A DNA stretch of 64,000 nucleotides. Source: Parabacteroides distasonis ATCC 8503 (GTDB taxonomy: Bacteria; Bacteroidota; Bacteroidia; Bacteroidales; Tannerellaceae). The DNA is taken from positions 1,759,501 to 1,823,500 of the forward strand of contig NC_009615.1 of assembly GCF_000012845.1 (NCBI RefSeq), given 5' to 3'. Each line of letters starts with the position of its first letter. The stretch's first letter is position 1. The notes under the pieces are model-generated. The model saw only the letters and a program-made list of their open reading frames with translations. It was not told where the DNA came from and made no database searches. Both the position numbers and the translations under genes were made by a program. This document shows positions 27,940 to 36,240 of the stretch, piece after piece.

Positions 27940-28941
27940 ATGGCTTTATTTGAAAGTTATGACCGTCGTATTGATCATATCAACGCGGTATTAAACGAAT
28001 ATGGTATCAACGGTATCGAAGACGCAAAGGCTATCTGCGATGCTAAGGGTATCGACCCTTATACAATGTGTAAGGAAACTCAACCGATCTGTTTCGAGAA
28101 CGCTTGCTGGGCTTACGTAGTAGGTGCCGCTATCGCTATCAAGAAAGGTTGTACGAACGCTGCCGAGGCTGCCGAGGCTATCGGTATCGGTTTGCAGGCA
28201 TTCTGTATCGCTGGTTCTGTTGCGGATGACCGTAAGGTGGGTATCGGCCACGGTAACTTGGCCGCTCGTTTGCTTCGTGAGGAGACGAAGTGTTTCGCTT
28301 TCTTGGCTGGACACGAGTCTTTCGCCGCAGCTGAGGGCGCTATCAAGATCGCCGAGATGGCAAACAAGGTTCGTAAAGAGCCGTTGCGTGTTATCTTGAA
28401 CGGTTTAGGTAAGGATGCCGCTAAGATCATCTCTCGTATCAACGGTTTCACGTATGTACAGACTCAGTTCGACTACATGACAGGTGAGGTGAACGTTATC
28501 GAGGAGAAAGCTTACTCTAACGGTCTTCGTGCGAAAGTTAAGTGCTACGGCGCTGACGACGTTCGTGAGGGTGTAGCTATCATGCGTAAGGAAGGTGTTG
28601 ACGTATCTATCACGGGTAACTCTACAAACCCGACTCGTTTCCAACACCCGGTAGCCGGTACTTATAAGAAAGAATGTATGGAGAACGGTCACCCGTATTT
28701 CTCTGTTGCTTCTGGTGGTGGTACGGGCCGTACTTTGCACCCGGACAACATGGCCGCTGGTCCTGCTTCTTATGGTATGACGGACACAATGGGCCGTATG
28801 CACGGTGACGCTCAGTTCGCTGGTTCTTCTTCCGTTCCTGCTCACGTAGAAATGATGGGATTCTTGGGTATGGGTAACAACCCGATGGTAGGTGCTACGG
28901 TTGCCGTAGCGGTTGCTATCGAGGAAGCTATGAAGAAGTAA
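27940..28941 (+). CDS. GGGtGRT protein
   Basis: 333 residues containing the name-giving SGGGTGRTLHPDN. Other features are Cys-rich N-terminal parts (PYTMCKETQPICFENACWAY) and Gly-rich helices. The family is conserved in anaerobes and is usually adjacent to the NifU-like gene seen here; no biochemical role is known to me. Codon use is the most biased in the window (CGT, GGT, GCT), pointing to abundant expression. A strong terminator follows. Confidence 0.88.
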   Translation: MALFESYDRRIDHINAVLNEYGINGIEDAKAICDAKGIDPYTMCKETQPICFENACWAYVVGAAIAIKKGCTNAAEAAEAIGIGLQAFCIAGSVADDRKVGIGHGNLAARLLREETKCFAFLAGHESFAAAEGAIKIAEMANKVRKEPLRVILNGLGKDAAKIISRINGFTYVQTQFDYMTGEVNVIEEKAYSNGLRAKVKCYGADDVREGVAIMRKEGVDVSITGNSTNPTRFQHPVAGTYKKECMENGHPYFSVASGGGTGRTLHPDNMAAGPASYGMTDTMGRMHGDAQFAGSSSVPAHVEMMGFLGMGNNPMVGATVAVAVAIEEAMKK

Positions 28942-28975
28942 TCAACTAAACAATAAAATAATTGTTTATATATAG

Positions 28976-29012
28976 ACTCCTGTAATCTTGATGGTTGCAG
29001 GAGTTTTTATTT
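28976..29012 (+). terminator. Terminator of the GGGtGRT operon
   Basis: ACTCCTGTAA pairs with TTGCAGGAGT (ending 29004), with one G-U pair, followed by TTTTATTTTA. Confidence 0.85.
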
Positions 29013-29035
29013 TACTTATCAAAAGGAGGAAAAGG

Positions 29036-29896
29036 ATGACACTAAACATAGACCAAGAGAGTTGCATCAAATGCGGGAAATGCGTACGGGTATGCCCTTC
29101 GGATATATTCACGCAAGAAAGGGCCGGAGAGACGATCGGGCTGGTACGTGTGGAAAGCTGCATCGTTTGCGGGCATTGCGTGGACGTATGTCCGACGGGC
29201 TCCGTGTCGCACAGCGAATTCCCGCCGGAGAAAACGCATACGATCGATTACAGCCAAATGCCTACGCCGGAGCAGGTGATGTTGCTGATCAAGTCACGCC
29301 GTTCCAACCGGACATTGACCTCGAGGCCCGTCCCCAAGGAGATGCTGGACAAGATCGTGGAGGCCGCTCATTCTGCGCCGACGGCTACAAACTCCCAAAG
29401 TCTCTCGTTCACCGTCGTCACCGATCCGCGAAAGCTACGGCAGGTGAGCGATTATACGATAGGCGTGTTCGACTCCTTGGCGAAGCTATTATTGAATCCC
29501 GTCGTGAAATGTGTGGTCAAGCCGTTTATGAAGGATGTCTATAAATACGTACCGGTATTCAATCGGTTGAAAGAGGAACACAAGGCGGGTAAAGATCCGA
29601 TTCTCCGGAAAGCCACCGCCCTGCTACTGATCCATACACCGAAGTCCAACCGATTCGGAAGTGAGGACGCTAACCTCGCTTATCAAAACGCCTCCTTGAT
29701 GGCGCAATCGCTTGGGGTAAGCCAGATCTATATGGGCTTTGTGCTCACCGCTATCCGGCAGGAAGGAAAAGATACGCTCGCCAAGACGCTAGGGATCGAC
29801 GGCAAGATACAAGCGATCATGGCGCTCGGCATACCGGCTTTTAAGTATCCGAAGTATACGGACCGGAAAGAGATCGTCAAGAACTATATCGAATGA
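29036..29896 (+). CDS. Ferredoxin-nitroreductase fusion protein
   Basis: 286 residues. Residues 1-75 carry two 4Fe-4S motifs, CIKCGKCVRVCP and CIVCGHCVDVCP. The rest is a nitroreductase-fold FMN domain (SRRSNRTLTSRPVPKEMLDKIVEAA, SAPTATNSQSLSF, ending ALGIPAFKYPKY). It should pass electrons from clusters to FMN to reduce an unknown substrate. The ATG at 29036 has an unusually clear Shine-Dalgarno sequence, AAAAGGAGG (29021-29029), which decides the start over 28988. Confidence 0.9.
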   Translation: MTLNIDQESCIKCGKCVRVCPSDIFTQERAGETIGLVRVESCIVCGHCVDVCPTGSVSHSEFPPEKTHTIDYSQMPTPEQVMLLIKSRRSNRTLTSRPVPKEMLDKIVEAAHSAPTATNSQSLSFTVVTDPRKLRQVSDYTIGVFDSLAKLLLNPVVKCVVKPFMKDVYKYVPVFNRLKEEHKAGKDPILRKATALLLIHTPKSNRFGSEDANLAYQNASLMAQSLGVSQIYMGFVLTAIRQEGKDTLAKTLGIDGKIQAIMALGIPAFKYPKYTDRKEIVKNYIE

Positions 29897-29935
29897 GACT
29901 TGATGGAGACAACCTTGTCGACCGGGGTATGCGAT

Positions 29936-30008
29936 CCATTGGATTACGCATCGTAAGTCAATGGATTACGATACGTAAGTCATTGACCTATGGTTCGGAT
30001 CTCATAGG
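29936..30008. repeat. 22-bp-period array, four units with YCAWTGR-type core
   Basis: Cores CCATTGG, TCAATGG, TCATTGA and TCATAGG start at 29936, 29958, 29980 and 30002. Between the first cores GATTACG and CGTAAG recur in step. The array lies between the convergent nitroreductase and DUF4250 genes. Confidence 0.7.
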
Positions 30009-30033
30009 TTTACCGGGCTAGGATCACTCCCGA

Positions 30034-30210
30034 TCACCAGAACTTATTATGCTCCGGGCTGTATTCAAAACCAGCGTCTTTAAGCTTTGTAAGAAGGGAT
30101 TTCTTGTTCACTTGCAAATCCTCGCATAAATCGTCGAGGGAAGAATAATTGTCACGAAGTTTCATATTGATGAAGCTGAATAGCATCATCGGATCGTTTG
30201 GTAATGACAT
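30034..30210 (-). CDS. DUF4250 family protein
   Basis: 58 residues, too short for the usual cut-offs. It opens MSLPNDPMMLFSFINMKLRD, the hallmark of DUF4250, followed by a helix-turn-helix-like region (SSLDDLCEDLQVNKKSLLTKL) and GFEYSPEHNKFW. Function is unknown; the helical repeat could bind nucleic acid. It is convergent with the nitroreductase and divergent from the NlpE-like gene. Confidence 0.88.
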   Translation of the reverse strand: MSLPNDPMMLFSFINMKLRDNYSSLDDLCEDLQVNKKSLLTKLKDAGFEYSPEHNKFW

Positions 30211-30373
30211 AATCTTACGAATAAAAATGTTATCTATGTTTTACAACACAAAGATAATGCTTTTTCGCCAGATGGAACCCAGACACGATCCTTATTATTT
30301 GAATATCGGTACGCAACAAAACAACCTACAAACTGGTTTTAAATAACGAGAACTTATAATTCAATTGAATGAC

Positions 30374-30826
30374 ATGAAAAAATATGTATTAGTAGTAGCG
30401 GTAGCCGCAGCCCTATTCAGCTGTAGCGGCAACCCAAAGGCAGACGCCACGCAAACAGACAAGAACAAGCAGGAAACCGCCCAAGTACCGGATATGCACA
30501 ACGCAGAGACTTCCTTGGATTACTGGGGTGTTTACGAAGGGACATTACCAGCCGCCAGCTCGCCGGGTATTAAAACGACCTTGACATTGAACAAGGATAA
30601 AACCTTTACCCTCCGCTCCGAATATATTGACGAGAAAGACGGTATTTTTAATGATAAGGGAACTTACACGCTGGATGGTAACGTCTTGACGGCGAGACAA
30701 GAAGGGGGAGACATCACGTATTATAAGGTAGAGGAAGGCCAACTGAAAATGCTGGACCAGCAGAAGCAACCCATCACGGGCGACTTAGCCAAGTTCTATA
30801 TCCTTAAGCAAACAAAGAAATTCTAG
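30374..30826 (+). CDS. NlpE-like lipoprotein
   Basis: 150 residues from MKKYVLVVAVAAALFSCSGN (lipobox LFSC). The mature domain, DYWGVYEGTLPAASSPGIKTTLTLNKDKTFTLR, matches the N-terminal domain of NlpE, whose E. coli member senses copper and surface contact. The CxxC of E. coli NlpE is absent: the mature domain has no cysteine. The role is therefore probably general envelope sensing or structure. The start at 30374 gives a clean signal peptide, against 30365. Confidence 0.85.
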   Translation: MKKYVLVVAVAAALFSCSGNPKADATQTDKNKQETAQVPDMHNAETSLDYWGVYEGTLPAASSPGIKTTLTLNKDKTFTLRSEYIDEKDGIFNDKGTYTLDGNVLTARQEGGDITYYKVEEGQLKMLDQQKQPITGDLAKFYILKQTKKF

Positions 30827-30840
30827 GCTTTATCCCCATA

Positions 30841-30894
30841 AGTATATACTTTCAAGGGCAAAAGCATACCCTTTTGTACATGAAAGTATATACT
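30841..30894. repeat. Perfect 14-bp inverted repeat of palindromic half-sites
   Basis: AGTATATACTTTCA (30841-30854) is repeated inverted at 30881-30894. Each arm itself contains the 10-bp palindrome AGTATATACT. The 26-base middle has a second weak stem. It lies just before the -33 element of the ABC-F promoter and just after the NlpE stop. Confidence 0.7.
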
Positions 30895-30896
30895 CA

Positions 30897-30928
30897 TTTG
30901 CCTAAACCCAAAACTATTCCTAACTTTG
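30897..30928 (+). promoter_or_regulatory. Promoter of the ABC-F operon
   Basis: -33 TTTG (30897-30900), a 20-base spacer and -7 TAACTTTG (30921-30928), close to the Bacteroidetes consensus. Transcription should start near 30935, giving a leader of about 190 bases. Confidence 0.75.
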
Positions 30929-30957
30929 CGTCCCTATATAACTATATAATTACTCCA

Positions 30958-31080
30958 ATGAGAATAGCCGCTTAATTTATCTCAAGATGTCGTTCTTTCC
31001 ATCCGGAAAGCCCTCTATCCGTATAGGGCTGATTTCGTGACGACAGATTCGAGGCTATAGTGAAACCGATCATCATCGGT
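30958..31080 (+). promoter_or_regulatory. Candidate leader-peptide attenuator of the ABC-F gene
   Basis: The leader holds two short ORFs: ATG 30958 to TAA 30975 (MRIAA) and ATG 30987 to TGA 31040 (MSFFPSGKPSIRIGLIS). The second runs through a hairpin, AGCCCT/AGGGCT (31009-31014/31025-31030). A second hairpin, ACCGAT/ATCGGT (31065-31070/31075-31080), is followed by ATTTCTT. The order leader ORF, hairpin, terminator-like hairpin is that of ribosome-stalling control of ABC-F and erm genes. Confidence 0.5.
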
Positions 31081-31126
31081 ATTTCTTATCCATTTTAGTA
31101 TCTCACATTTTAAATCAGTTCACACT

Positions 31127-32746
31127 ATGAGTATCGTAGCGCAAAAAATCACGTATATACATCCGGACAATCAAGTCTTATTCAAGGGGATCGACTTGAC
31201 GATCAACAAGGGGCAAAAGGTAGCCTTAGTCGGGAACAACGGATCGGGAAAATCCACCTTCCTCCGTATCTTGGCTGGAACCTTGCAAGCGCAGGAAGGG
31301 GAGATTATCTATCCGACCCCACCCTATTACGTACCCCAGCATTTCGGGCAATATGATAACCTGACGGTGGCCCAGGCCCTACGTATCGACGGGAAACTAG
31401 AAGCCTTGCGGGCGATTACCGAGGGCGACGCCTCCCTCTCTAATTTCAATACGCTGGCGGATGACTGGACGATCGAGGAACGGAGCCTCGCCGCCCTGCA
31501 CGCTTGGGGTTTGGAGCATATCCTCCTCTCCCAACCGATGCGCACATTAAGTGGCGGCGAGAAAACCAAGGTTTTCCTCTCCGGAATCGAGATCCACCAA
31601 CCCTCGATCCTGCTATTGGATGAGCCGACTAACCATCTGGATAGGCGCAGCCGGGAGAAGTTATACGATTTCATCACGTCTTGCCGTATCACCTTGTTGG
31701 TCGTCAGCCACGATCGTACCTTATTGAACCTATTAGCTTCCATAGCGGAATTATCCGTCGGGGGGATCACCCTTTACGGGGGTAATTATGATTTCTACAA
31801 GGAACAAAAAGAACAGGAACAGGCTTCCATGCAAGAGAAACTGGAAGCGAAGGAGAAAGAGCTTCGCAGGGTCAGGAAAACCGCCCGTGAGGTAGCCGAG
31901 CGAAAACAAAAGCATGAATCCCGGGGAGAGAAGCAAAGCGTCCGGAAAGGAATCCCCCGGATCATGATGGGCGGATTGAAGGAGAACGCCGAGAAAAGCG
32001 CCTCCAAACTAAAAGAGGTTCACGAGGACAAGATGGAGAACCTTGCCAACGAGCTAAAGCAAATGCTCTCCTCCCTACCCGACCTTCAAGGCATGAAACT
32101 GGATTTCAGCGCATCCGGCTTACACGAAGGCAAGATATTGGTTACCGCCAAGGAGATCAATTTCGGTTACGCCGAGGCCGGCGATCTATGGCCCTCCCCG
32201 ATGAGCTTCCAGATCAAGAGTGGGGAACGGTGGCTGATACAAGGCGATAACGGTTCCGGCAAGACGACTTTGCTGAAGTTGATTACCGGCCAGTTACCGC
32301 CTCGTAGCGGTTCCTTGATCCGTGCGGATTTCTCCTCTATCTATATCGACCAAGAATACTCGATCGTCCGGAACGGCCGGACGGTGTACGAGCAAGCGCA
32401 AGCCTTCAACGAGCGTCATTTCCAAGAGCACGAGATCAAGACTTTGCTAAACCGTTTCCTCTTCCCGCACGACACGTGGGAGAAGAGCTGCGGGAAGCTG
32501 AGCGGAGGCGAGAAAATGAGGTTGGCATTCTGTTGCTTGATGATCAGTAACCAGACTCCGGACCTATTTATCCTAGATGAGCCGACCAATAATCTCGACA
32601 TCCAAAGCATCGAGATTATCACCTCCATGGTCCGTGCGTACAGGGGCACGATCTTGCTGATCTCGCACGACGCTTATTTTATCCGGGAATTGGGTATCCA
32701 CCAAATAATAACTACCTTCGCGGGTAGGTTAAAGACGAATTTATGA
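31127..32746 (+). CDS. ABC-F family ATPase (ribosome-acting)
   Basis: 539 residues, two ATPase domains and no membrane segments. Walker A GNNGSGKST and GDNGSGKTT; signatures LSGGEKTKV and LSGGEKMRL; Walker B LLLDEPTNHLD and FILDEPTNNLD. Between them lies a long charged helical linker (about 225-330; MQEKLEAKEKELRRVRKTAR), the part that reaches toward the peptidyl-transferase centre in ABC-F proteins. It could protect ribosomes from antibiotics or rescue stalled ones; the long leader with short ORFs favours antibiotic response. The stop overlaps the PHP gene by 4 bases. Confidence 0.9.
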   Translation: MSIVAQKITYIHPDNQVLFKGIDLTINKGQKVALVGNNGSGKSTFLRILAGTLQAQEGEIIYPTPPYYVPQHFGQYDNLTVAQALRIDGKLEALRAITEGDASLSNFNTLADDWTIEERSLAALHAWGLEHILLSQPMRTLSGGEKTKVFLSGIEIHQPSILLLDEPTNHLDRRSREKLYDFITSCRITLLVVSHDRTLLNLLASIAELSVGGITLYGGNYDFYKEQKEQEQASMQEKLEAKEKELRRVRKTAREVAERKQKHESRGEKQSVRKGIPRIMMGGLKENAEKSASKLKEVHEDKMENLANELKQMLSSLPDLQGMKLDFSASGLHEGKILVTAKEINFGYAEAGDLWPSPMSFQIKSGERWLIQGDNGSGKTTLLKLITGQLPPRSGSLIRADFSSIYIDQEYSIVRNGRTVYEQAQAFNERHFQEHEIKTLLNRFLFPHDTWEKSCGKLSGGEKMRLAFCCLMISNQTPDLFILDEPTNNLDIQSIEIITSMVRAYRGTILLISHDAYFIRELGIHQIITTFAGRLKTNL

Positions 32747-33453
32747 AGACGTTACTTGACGTGCATACCCATACGGTAGCCAGTGGGCATGCCTTTAGCA
32801 CCCTGCAAGAAATGGCAGTGGCCGCCTCCGAGAAAGGATTGAAGTTACTAGGTATAACAGAGCATGCCCCCGGCATACCGGGGGCATGCTCCCCGATTTA
32901 CTTCCGCAACCTACATGTGGTTCCCCGCCGGATATACGGTGTCGAGTTATTGCTCGGAGCGGAATTGAACATCATCGACTATAAGGGTACGATCGATATG
33001 GGCGAGGAGTACTTCCCGATGCTGGATATCCGGATAGCGGGCATCCACTCGCTTTGCTACAAACCGGGAACGGTCGAGCAGAACACGGAGGCGATGATCG
33101 GGGCGATCCGCAACCCGCATGTCCACATCATCAGCCACCCGGGAGACGGCACGGCCGAGGTGGATTTCGAGCCTATCGTATTAGCGTCCAAAGAGCATCA
33201 CACGTTGCTGGAGATCAACAACAGCTCTCTCAACCCGGTCCGCAAGAAACTCACCGCCCGGGATAATAACCTCACGATCTTGCGCCTATGCAAGAAATAC
33301 GAGGTTCCTGTGATTTTAGGGAGCGACGCGCATATCTCTTTCGATATAGCCCGGTACGATCATATCTACGAGTTATTGCAAGAGACACGATTTCCGGAGG
33401 AATTGATATTGAACGACAAGGTAGAGGCGTTCAAGAAGTTCATAGGGAGATAA
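32743..33453 (+). CDS. PHP-domain phosphatase (YcdX-like)
   Basis: 236 residues with the metal-binding PHP motifs: DVHTHTVASGHAF, ITEHAPG, a Glu in LLGAELNI, HSLCY, ISHPGDG and the late GSDAHISFDI. These should hold three divalent metals. YcdX-family members hydrolyse phosphate esters such as pyridoxal phosphate in vitro. It is translationally coupled to the ABC-F gene. Directly at its stop a 22-bp tandem array begins. Confidence 0.88.
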   Translation: MKTLLDVHTHTVASGHAFSTLQEMAVAASEKGLKLLGITEHAPGIPGACSPIYFRNLHVVPRRIYGVELLLGAELNIIDYKGTIDMGEEYFPMLDIRIAGIHSLCYKPGTVEQNTEAMIGAIRNPHVHIISHPGDGTAEVDFEPIVLASKEHHTLLEINNSSLNPVRKKLTARDNNLTILRLCKKYEVPVILGSDAHISFDIARYDHIYELLQETRFPEELILNDKVEAFKKFIGR

Positions 33454-33655
33454 GCGGTGCCTTACATCCGGGCAGATACATTCCTGCAACCGCGCAGATA
33501 CGTATCTGCAGCGGGGTAGATACGGACGTGCATCCGTGCAGATACGTACCTGCAACCGGACAGATACGGACCTGCAACCAGACAGATACGGACCTGCAAC
33601 CAGACAGATACGGACCTGCAGCTGGGTAGATACGGACGTGCATACCTGCCCGGAT
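33451..33655. repeat. 22-bp tandem array, eight clear units
   Basis: Units start every 22 bases from 33473 to 33627, ending at 33648, with consensus CAGATACGGACCTGCAACC plus three variable bases; two adjacent units are identical. A diverged unit starts at 33451, at the stop codon of the PHP gene. ATCCGGGCA (33466-33474) and TGCCCGGAT (33647-33655) bracket it as a 9-bp inverted repeat. It fills the whole gap to the convergent stop at 33662. Confidence 0.9.
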
Positions 33656-33661
33656 ATCTCG

Positions 33662-35389
33662 TCACTTACAATGTTCCTTTATTAATTTGTCCACGACAGG
33701 ATCACCCAACTCCTTCGCCTTGTTGAAAGCCTCGCACGCTTCCGCCTTCTTACCCTGACGGACGTAGCAGATGCCTCGCAGACGGTAGCAAGAGGCGAAA
33801 TCCGGAGCGATCCGCAAGGCATTCTCTAAGCTCCTCAACGCCTGATCATAGTTTTCCATACGGATATATACGGACGCTTCCTCCGCCGGATAAGTCGGGT
33901 CGCCCGGATTCAAGCGGATCGCGGATTGGATATCAGCCAAGGCTCCGGGGAAATCGTTCATGCGGAACTTCGCTTGCTCGCGGTAATAGAAGAAGCGGTC
34001 GCCGACCTGTCCTTTCAAGAGATCGTAGTATAAATCATAATCGTCCACGGCCTCCTTGTATTGCATCAGTTTCAAGCGGAGATCCACCCGTTCCAAGATA
34101 TAGGGAGCGGCCTCGTTCGTTGGCGGGTTGCCGCATTTGGCGATGGCGCTATCCAGCAAGGCGATGATATCCCCGAAGTTAGCGCCCCGGATATTCGCCT
34201 TCGCCTTCGCCGCCCAATACCAAGAGGTAGAGGAAGCCATATCGCTATCGTTCACCTTCATATAATCAGCGAACGCCTGCTCGAAATCTCCTTTATAAAA
34301 ATGGATGTCCCCTTCCAATTGGCGATAGACCGGCAAGTCCTCCTCCCCGATCGCTTTTTGTATCGCCTCGGTAGCGGCATCGACGGTCCACTGCTCCTTA
34401 TTCAAGGTCGTATCCGCGGCGGCCACACCGTAGATCAGCTTGGCTCGGTTGAACCAGACATCCCCTTTCCGCTCGCTGAAGCGGGAAGCCGTGTTTATAT
34501 CTTCCAACGCCTTATCCAGACAAGCCCCCTGCTCGGCCTCCGTAGGAGCCAGATCCGCACGGTGGTAAGCGTAATGATTGGCACGGTTCAAATACCCGTC
34601 GGGAGAATCCGGGAAAGTGGCGATGAAATCATTCAAGGTAGCCAGATACGTCTTCGGGTCTTGCGAGCTTGCCATCAGGTATAAGGAGACCTGCGCTTGG
34701 CTCGCGTCCGCCGGCCACGCCTTCCGGATACCAATCCGGCTATAGGTGGAATTAAAGGCGTCCGCCGACTGAATCGTCAAGCTATTCGCATATCCCGCCG
34801 AGACCGCGTAGGAATCTTCCTTCTTCCCCGACGCGTCTTCCTGCGCCAAGCCGAACACCTCGCCGTCCGCCGTCAATACAGGAGCGTTTACCTGCCCGCT
34901 TTCCAGCGCCATCGACAATTTATAATAGCTGAACGGCTCCTTCAACTTACTGACCTCCGAGACCGGTCCTTCCCCGAACTTCGTGATCTTACCGGTCGAG
35001 TAAGGCATCAGATAAGCGGTAGCTCCTTGCGAGATCGGCTCACGGGCGATCGGCAAGAACACGGCTTTCTTCGGCACCTCTACCTTGAACTTGATCACGT
35101 CATATAATTCATCAGCCCCCAAGATGCGGCTTACCGGATATTCTTTTCCGTCAGCGTCGGTCACGGTCGCCCTCGCCGCATCCTTAAACAAGGAATAGCC
35201 GGACAACGCCTCACCGGTCTCGGTTATGAAAAATCCCGTACCGGACGCTTTCTTCTGGTTATCTTTTCCATAAGTGGTGACGGTAACCACCGCCTTTCGT
35301 TGCTTATCCATCCATTTGGGCGCTTTCTTTTGCGCCGCCACCCAAAATACTTGGCAACAAATCGTAATCAACAGAACAATTCTTCTCAT
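33662..35389 (-). CDS. Trypsin-fold pseudoprotease with TPR repeats
   Basis: 575 residues with a signal peptide (MRRIVLLITICCQVFWVAA). Residues 30-215 follow the HtrA/trypsin fold (GTGFFITETGEALSGYSLF, GADELYDVIKF, SGQVNAPVLTADGEVFGLAQ). The His of the LTNNHVV-type motif is Ser66 and the nucleophile Ser of GNSGGP is replaced (GQVNAPV, 165-171); only Asp97 remains, so it should not cleave peptides. About 230-570 is a chain of TPR helices (GYLNRANHYAYH, PGDPTYPAEEASVYIRMENYDQALRSLENALRI). A periplasmic scaffold is likely. A promoter box lies at 35420-35427. Confidence 0.85.
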   Translation of the reverse strand: MRRIVLLITICCQVFWVAAQKKAPKWMDKQRKAVVTVTTYGKDNQKKASGTGFFITETGEALSGYSLFKDAARATVTDADGKEYPVSRILGADELYDVIKFKVEVPKKAVFLPIAREPISQGATAYLMPYSTGKITKFGEGPVSEVSKLKEPFSYYKLSMALESGQVNAPVLTADGEVFGLAQEDASGKKEDSYAVSAGYANSLTIQSADAFNSTYSRIGIRKAWPADASQAQVSLYLMASSQDPKTYLATLNDFIATFPDSPDGYLNRANHYAYHRADLAPTEAEQGACLDKALEDINTASRFSERKGDVWFNRAKLIYGVAAADTTLNKEQWTVDAATEAIQKAIGEEDLPVYRQLEGDIHFYKGDFEQAFADYMKVNDSDMASSTSWYWAAKAKANIRGANFGDIIALLDSAIAKCGNPPTNEAAPYILERVDLRLKLMQYKEAVDDYDLYYDLLKGQVGDRFFYYREQAKFRMNDFPGALADIQSAIRLNPGDPTYPAEEASVYIRMENYDQALRSLENALRIAPDFASCYRLRGICYVRQGKKAEACEAFNKAKELGDPVVDKLIKEHCK

Positions 35390-35419
35390 TTCGTTTTCAT
35401 GTTATCAGAATATACGTCG

Positions 35420-35427
35420 CAAATGTA
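35420..35427 (-). promoter_or_regulatory. -7 box of the pseudoprotease gene
   Basis: CAAATGTA reads TACATTTG on the minus strand, 31 bases before the start at 35389. Confidence 0.6.
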
Positions 35428-35477
35428 AATATTTATACCGGATAGGCGAACAAATTAGGGAATTAATCTATTATGAG

Positions 35478-35485
35478 TATATTTG
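35478..35485 (+). promoter_or_regulatory. -7 box of the metallo-beta-lactamase-fold gene
   Basis: TATATTTG matches TAnnTTTG. It lies inside the longest open frame (ATG 35473), so translation must start downstream, at 35515. Confidence 0.65.
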
Positions 35486-35514
35486 CGGAAACACTTATAA
35501 AAAACCGCGAGATT

Positions 35515-36240
35515 ATGAGACTAAAATCATGTATGCTTATGTGTAGTTTATTCATGGCGAGCTTAGCCTCCGCTAGTAACTTCGCCTCGGATTCTTTCAA
35601 GACCAAGAGCGGAAAAGAACTGACCATCACGTTCATCAAGCACGGCAGCCTGATGCTTACGTACGACAATCATTCGATACAGGTAGATCCTGTCTCCGAA
35701 TACGCCGATTATACGACTTTCCCGAAAGCCGATATCATCTTGATCACCCACGAGCATGGCGATCATCTGGACCCGAAAGCGATACAAGCTGTCGAGAAAA
35801 GCGATACGGAAATCATCGCCAACGAGAACAGCCAAAAGAAGCTGGGAAAAGGGAAGGTCCTGAAAAACGGCGATACGGATACCTCCATCAGCTATATGAA
35901 GATAGAGGCCGTCCCCGCCTATAACACCACACCCGGACGGGATAAATATCACCCCCGCCACCGGGATAATGGCTATATCCTCACGTTCGACGGACTAAGA
36001 GTCTATATAGCCGGCGATACGGAAGACATCCCGGAGATGAAAGACCTGAAAGACATCGATATCGCTTTCCTTCCCGTCAACCAGCCTTATACCATGACCG
36101 TCTCGCAAGCGGCGAAAGCGGCCCGGATGTTCTCGCCTAAAATCTTATACCCTTACCATTACGGGGATACGAAGATCGGCGAGTTGAAAGATGCCTTGAA
36201 AGATAGCGGCATCGACGTCAGGATACGGGAGCTACAATGA
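35515..36240 (+). CDS. Secreted metallo-beta-lactamase-fold hydrolase (UlaG-like)
   Basis: 241 residues from MRLKSCMLMCSLFMASLASA, a signal peptide. The MBL metal motif is THEHGDHLD, with a later GYILTFDGLRVYIAGDTEDIPEM and a C-terminal ILYPYHYGD. This pattern (dispersed His, YIAGDTE) matches the UlaG-like/Zn-dependent L-ascorbate lactonase group, but the substrate is unknown. A periplasmic location is inferred. The start at 35515 is set by the promoter box at 35478. Its 3' end overlaps the convergent ABC permease by 9 bases. Confidence 0.85.
   Translation: MRLKSCMLMCSLFMASLASASNFASDSFKTKSGKELTITFIKHGSLMLTYDNHSIQVDPVSEYADYTTFPKADIILITHEHGDHLDPKAIQAVEKSDTEIIANENSQKKLGKGKVLKNGDTDTSISYMKIEAVPAYNTTPGRDKYHPRHRDNGYILTFDGLRVYIAGDTEDIPEMKDLKDIDIAFLPVNQPYTMTVSQAAKAARMFSPKILYPYHYGDTKIGELKDALKDSGIDVRIRELQ

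Noticed and set aside
33473..33648. CRISPR array
   Set aside because: Units follow each other without spacers and no cas genes are near.
33288..33665. Small repeat proteins read from both strands of the 22-bp array
   Set aside because: 22 is not a multiple of 3, the frames are open only because of repeat composition, and there are no start signals.
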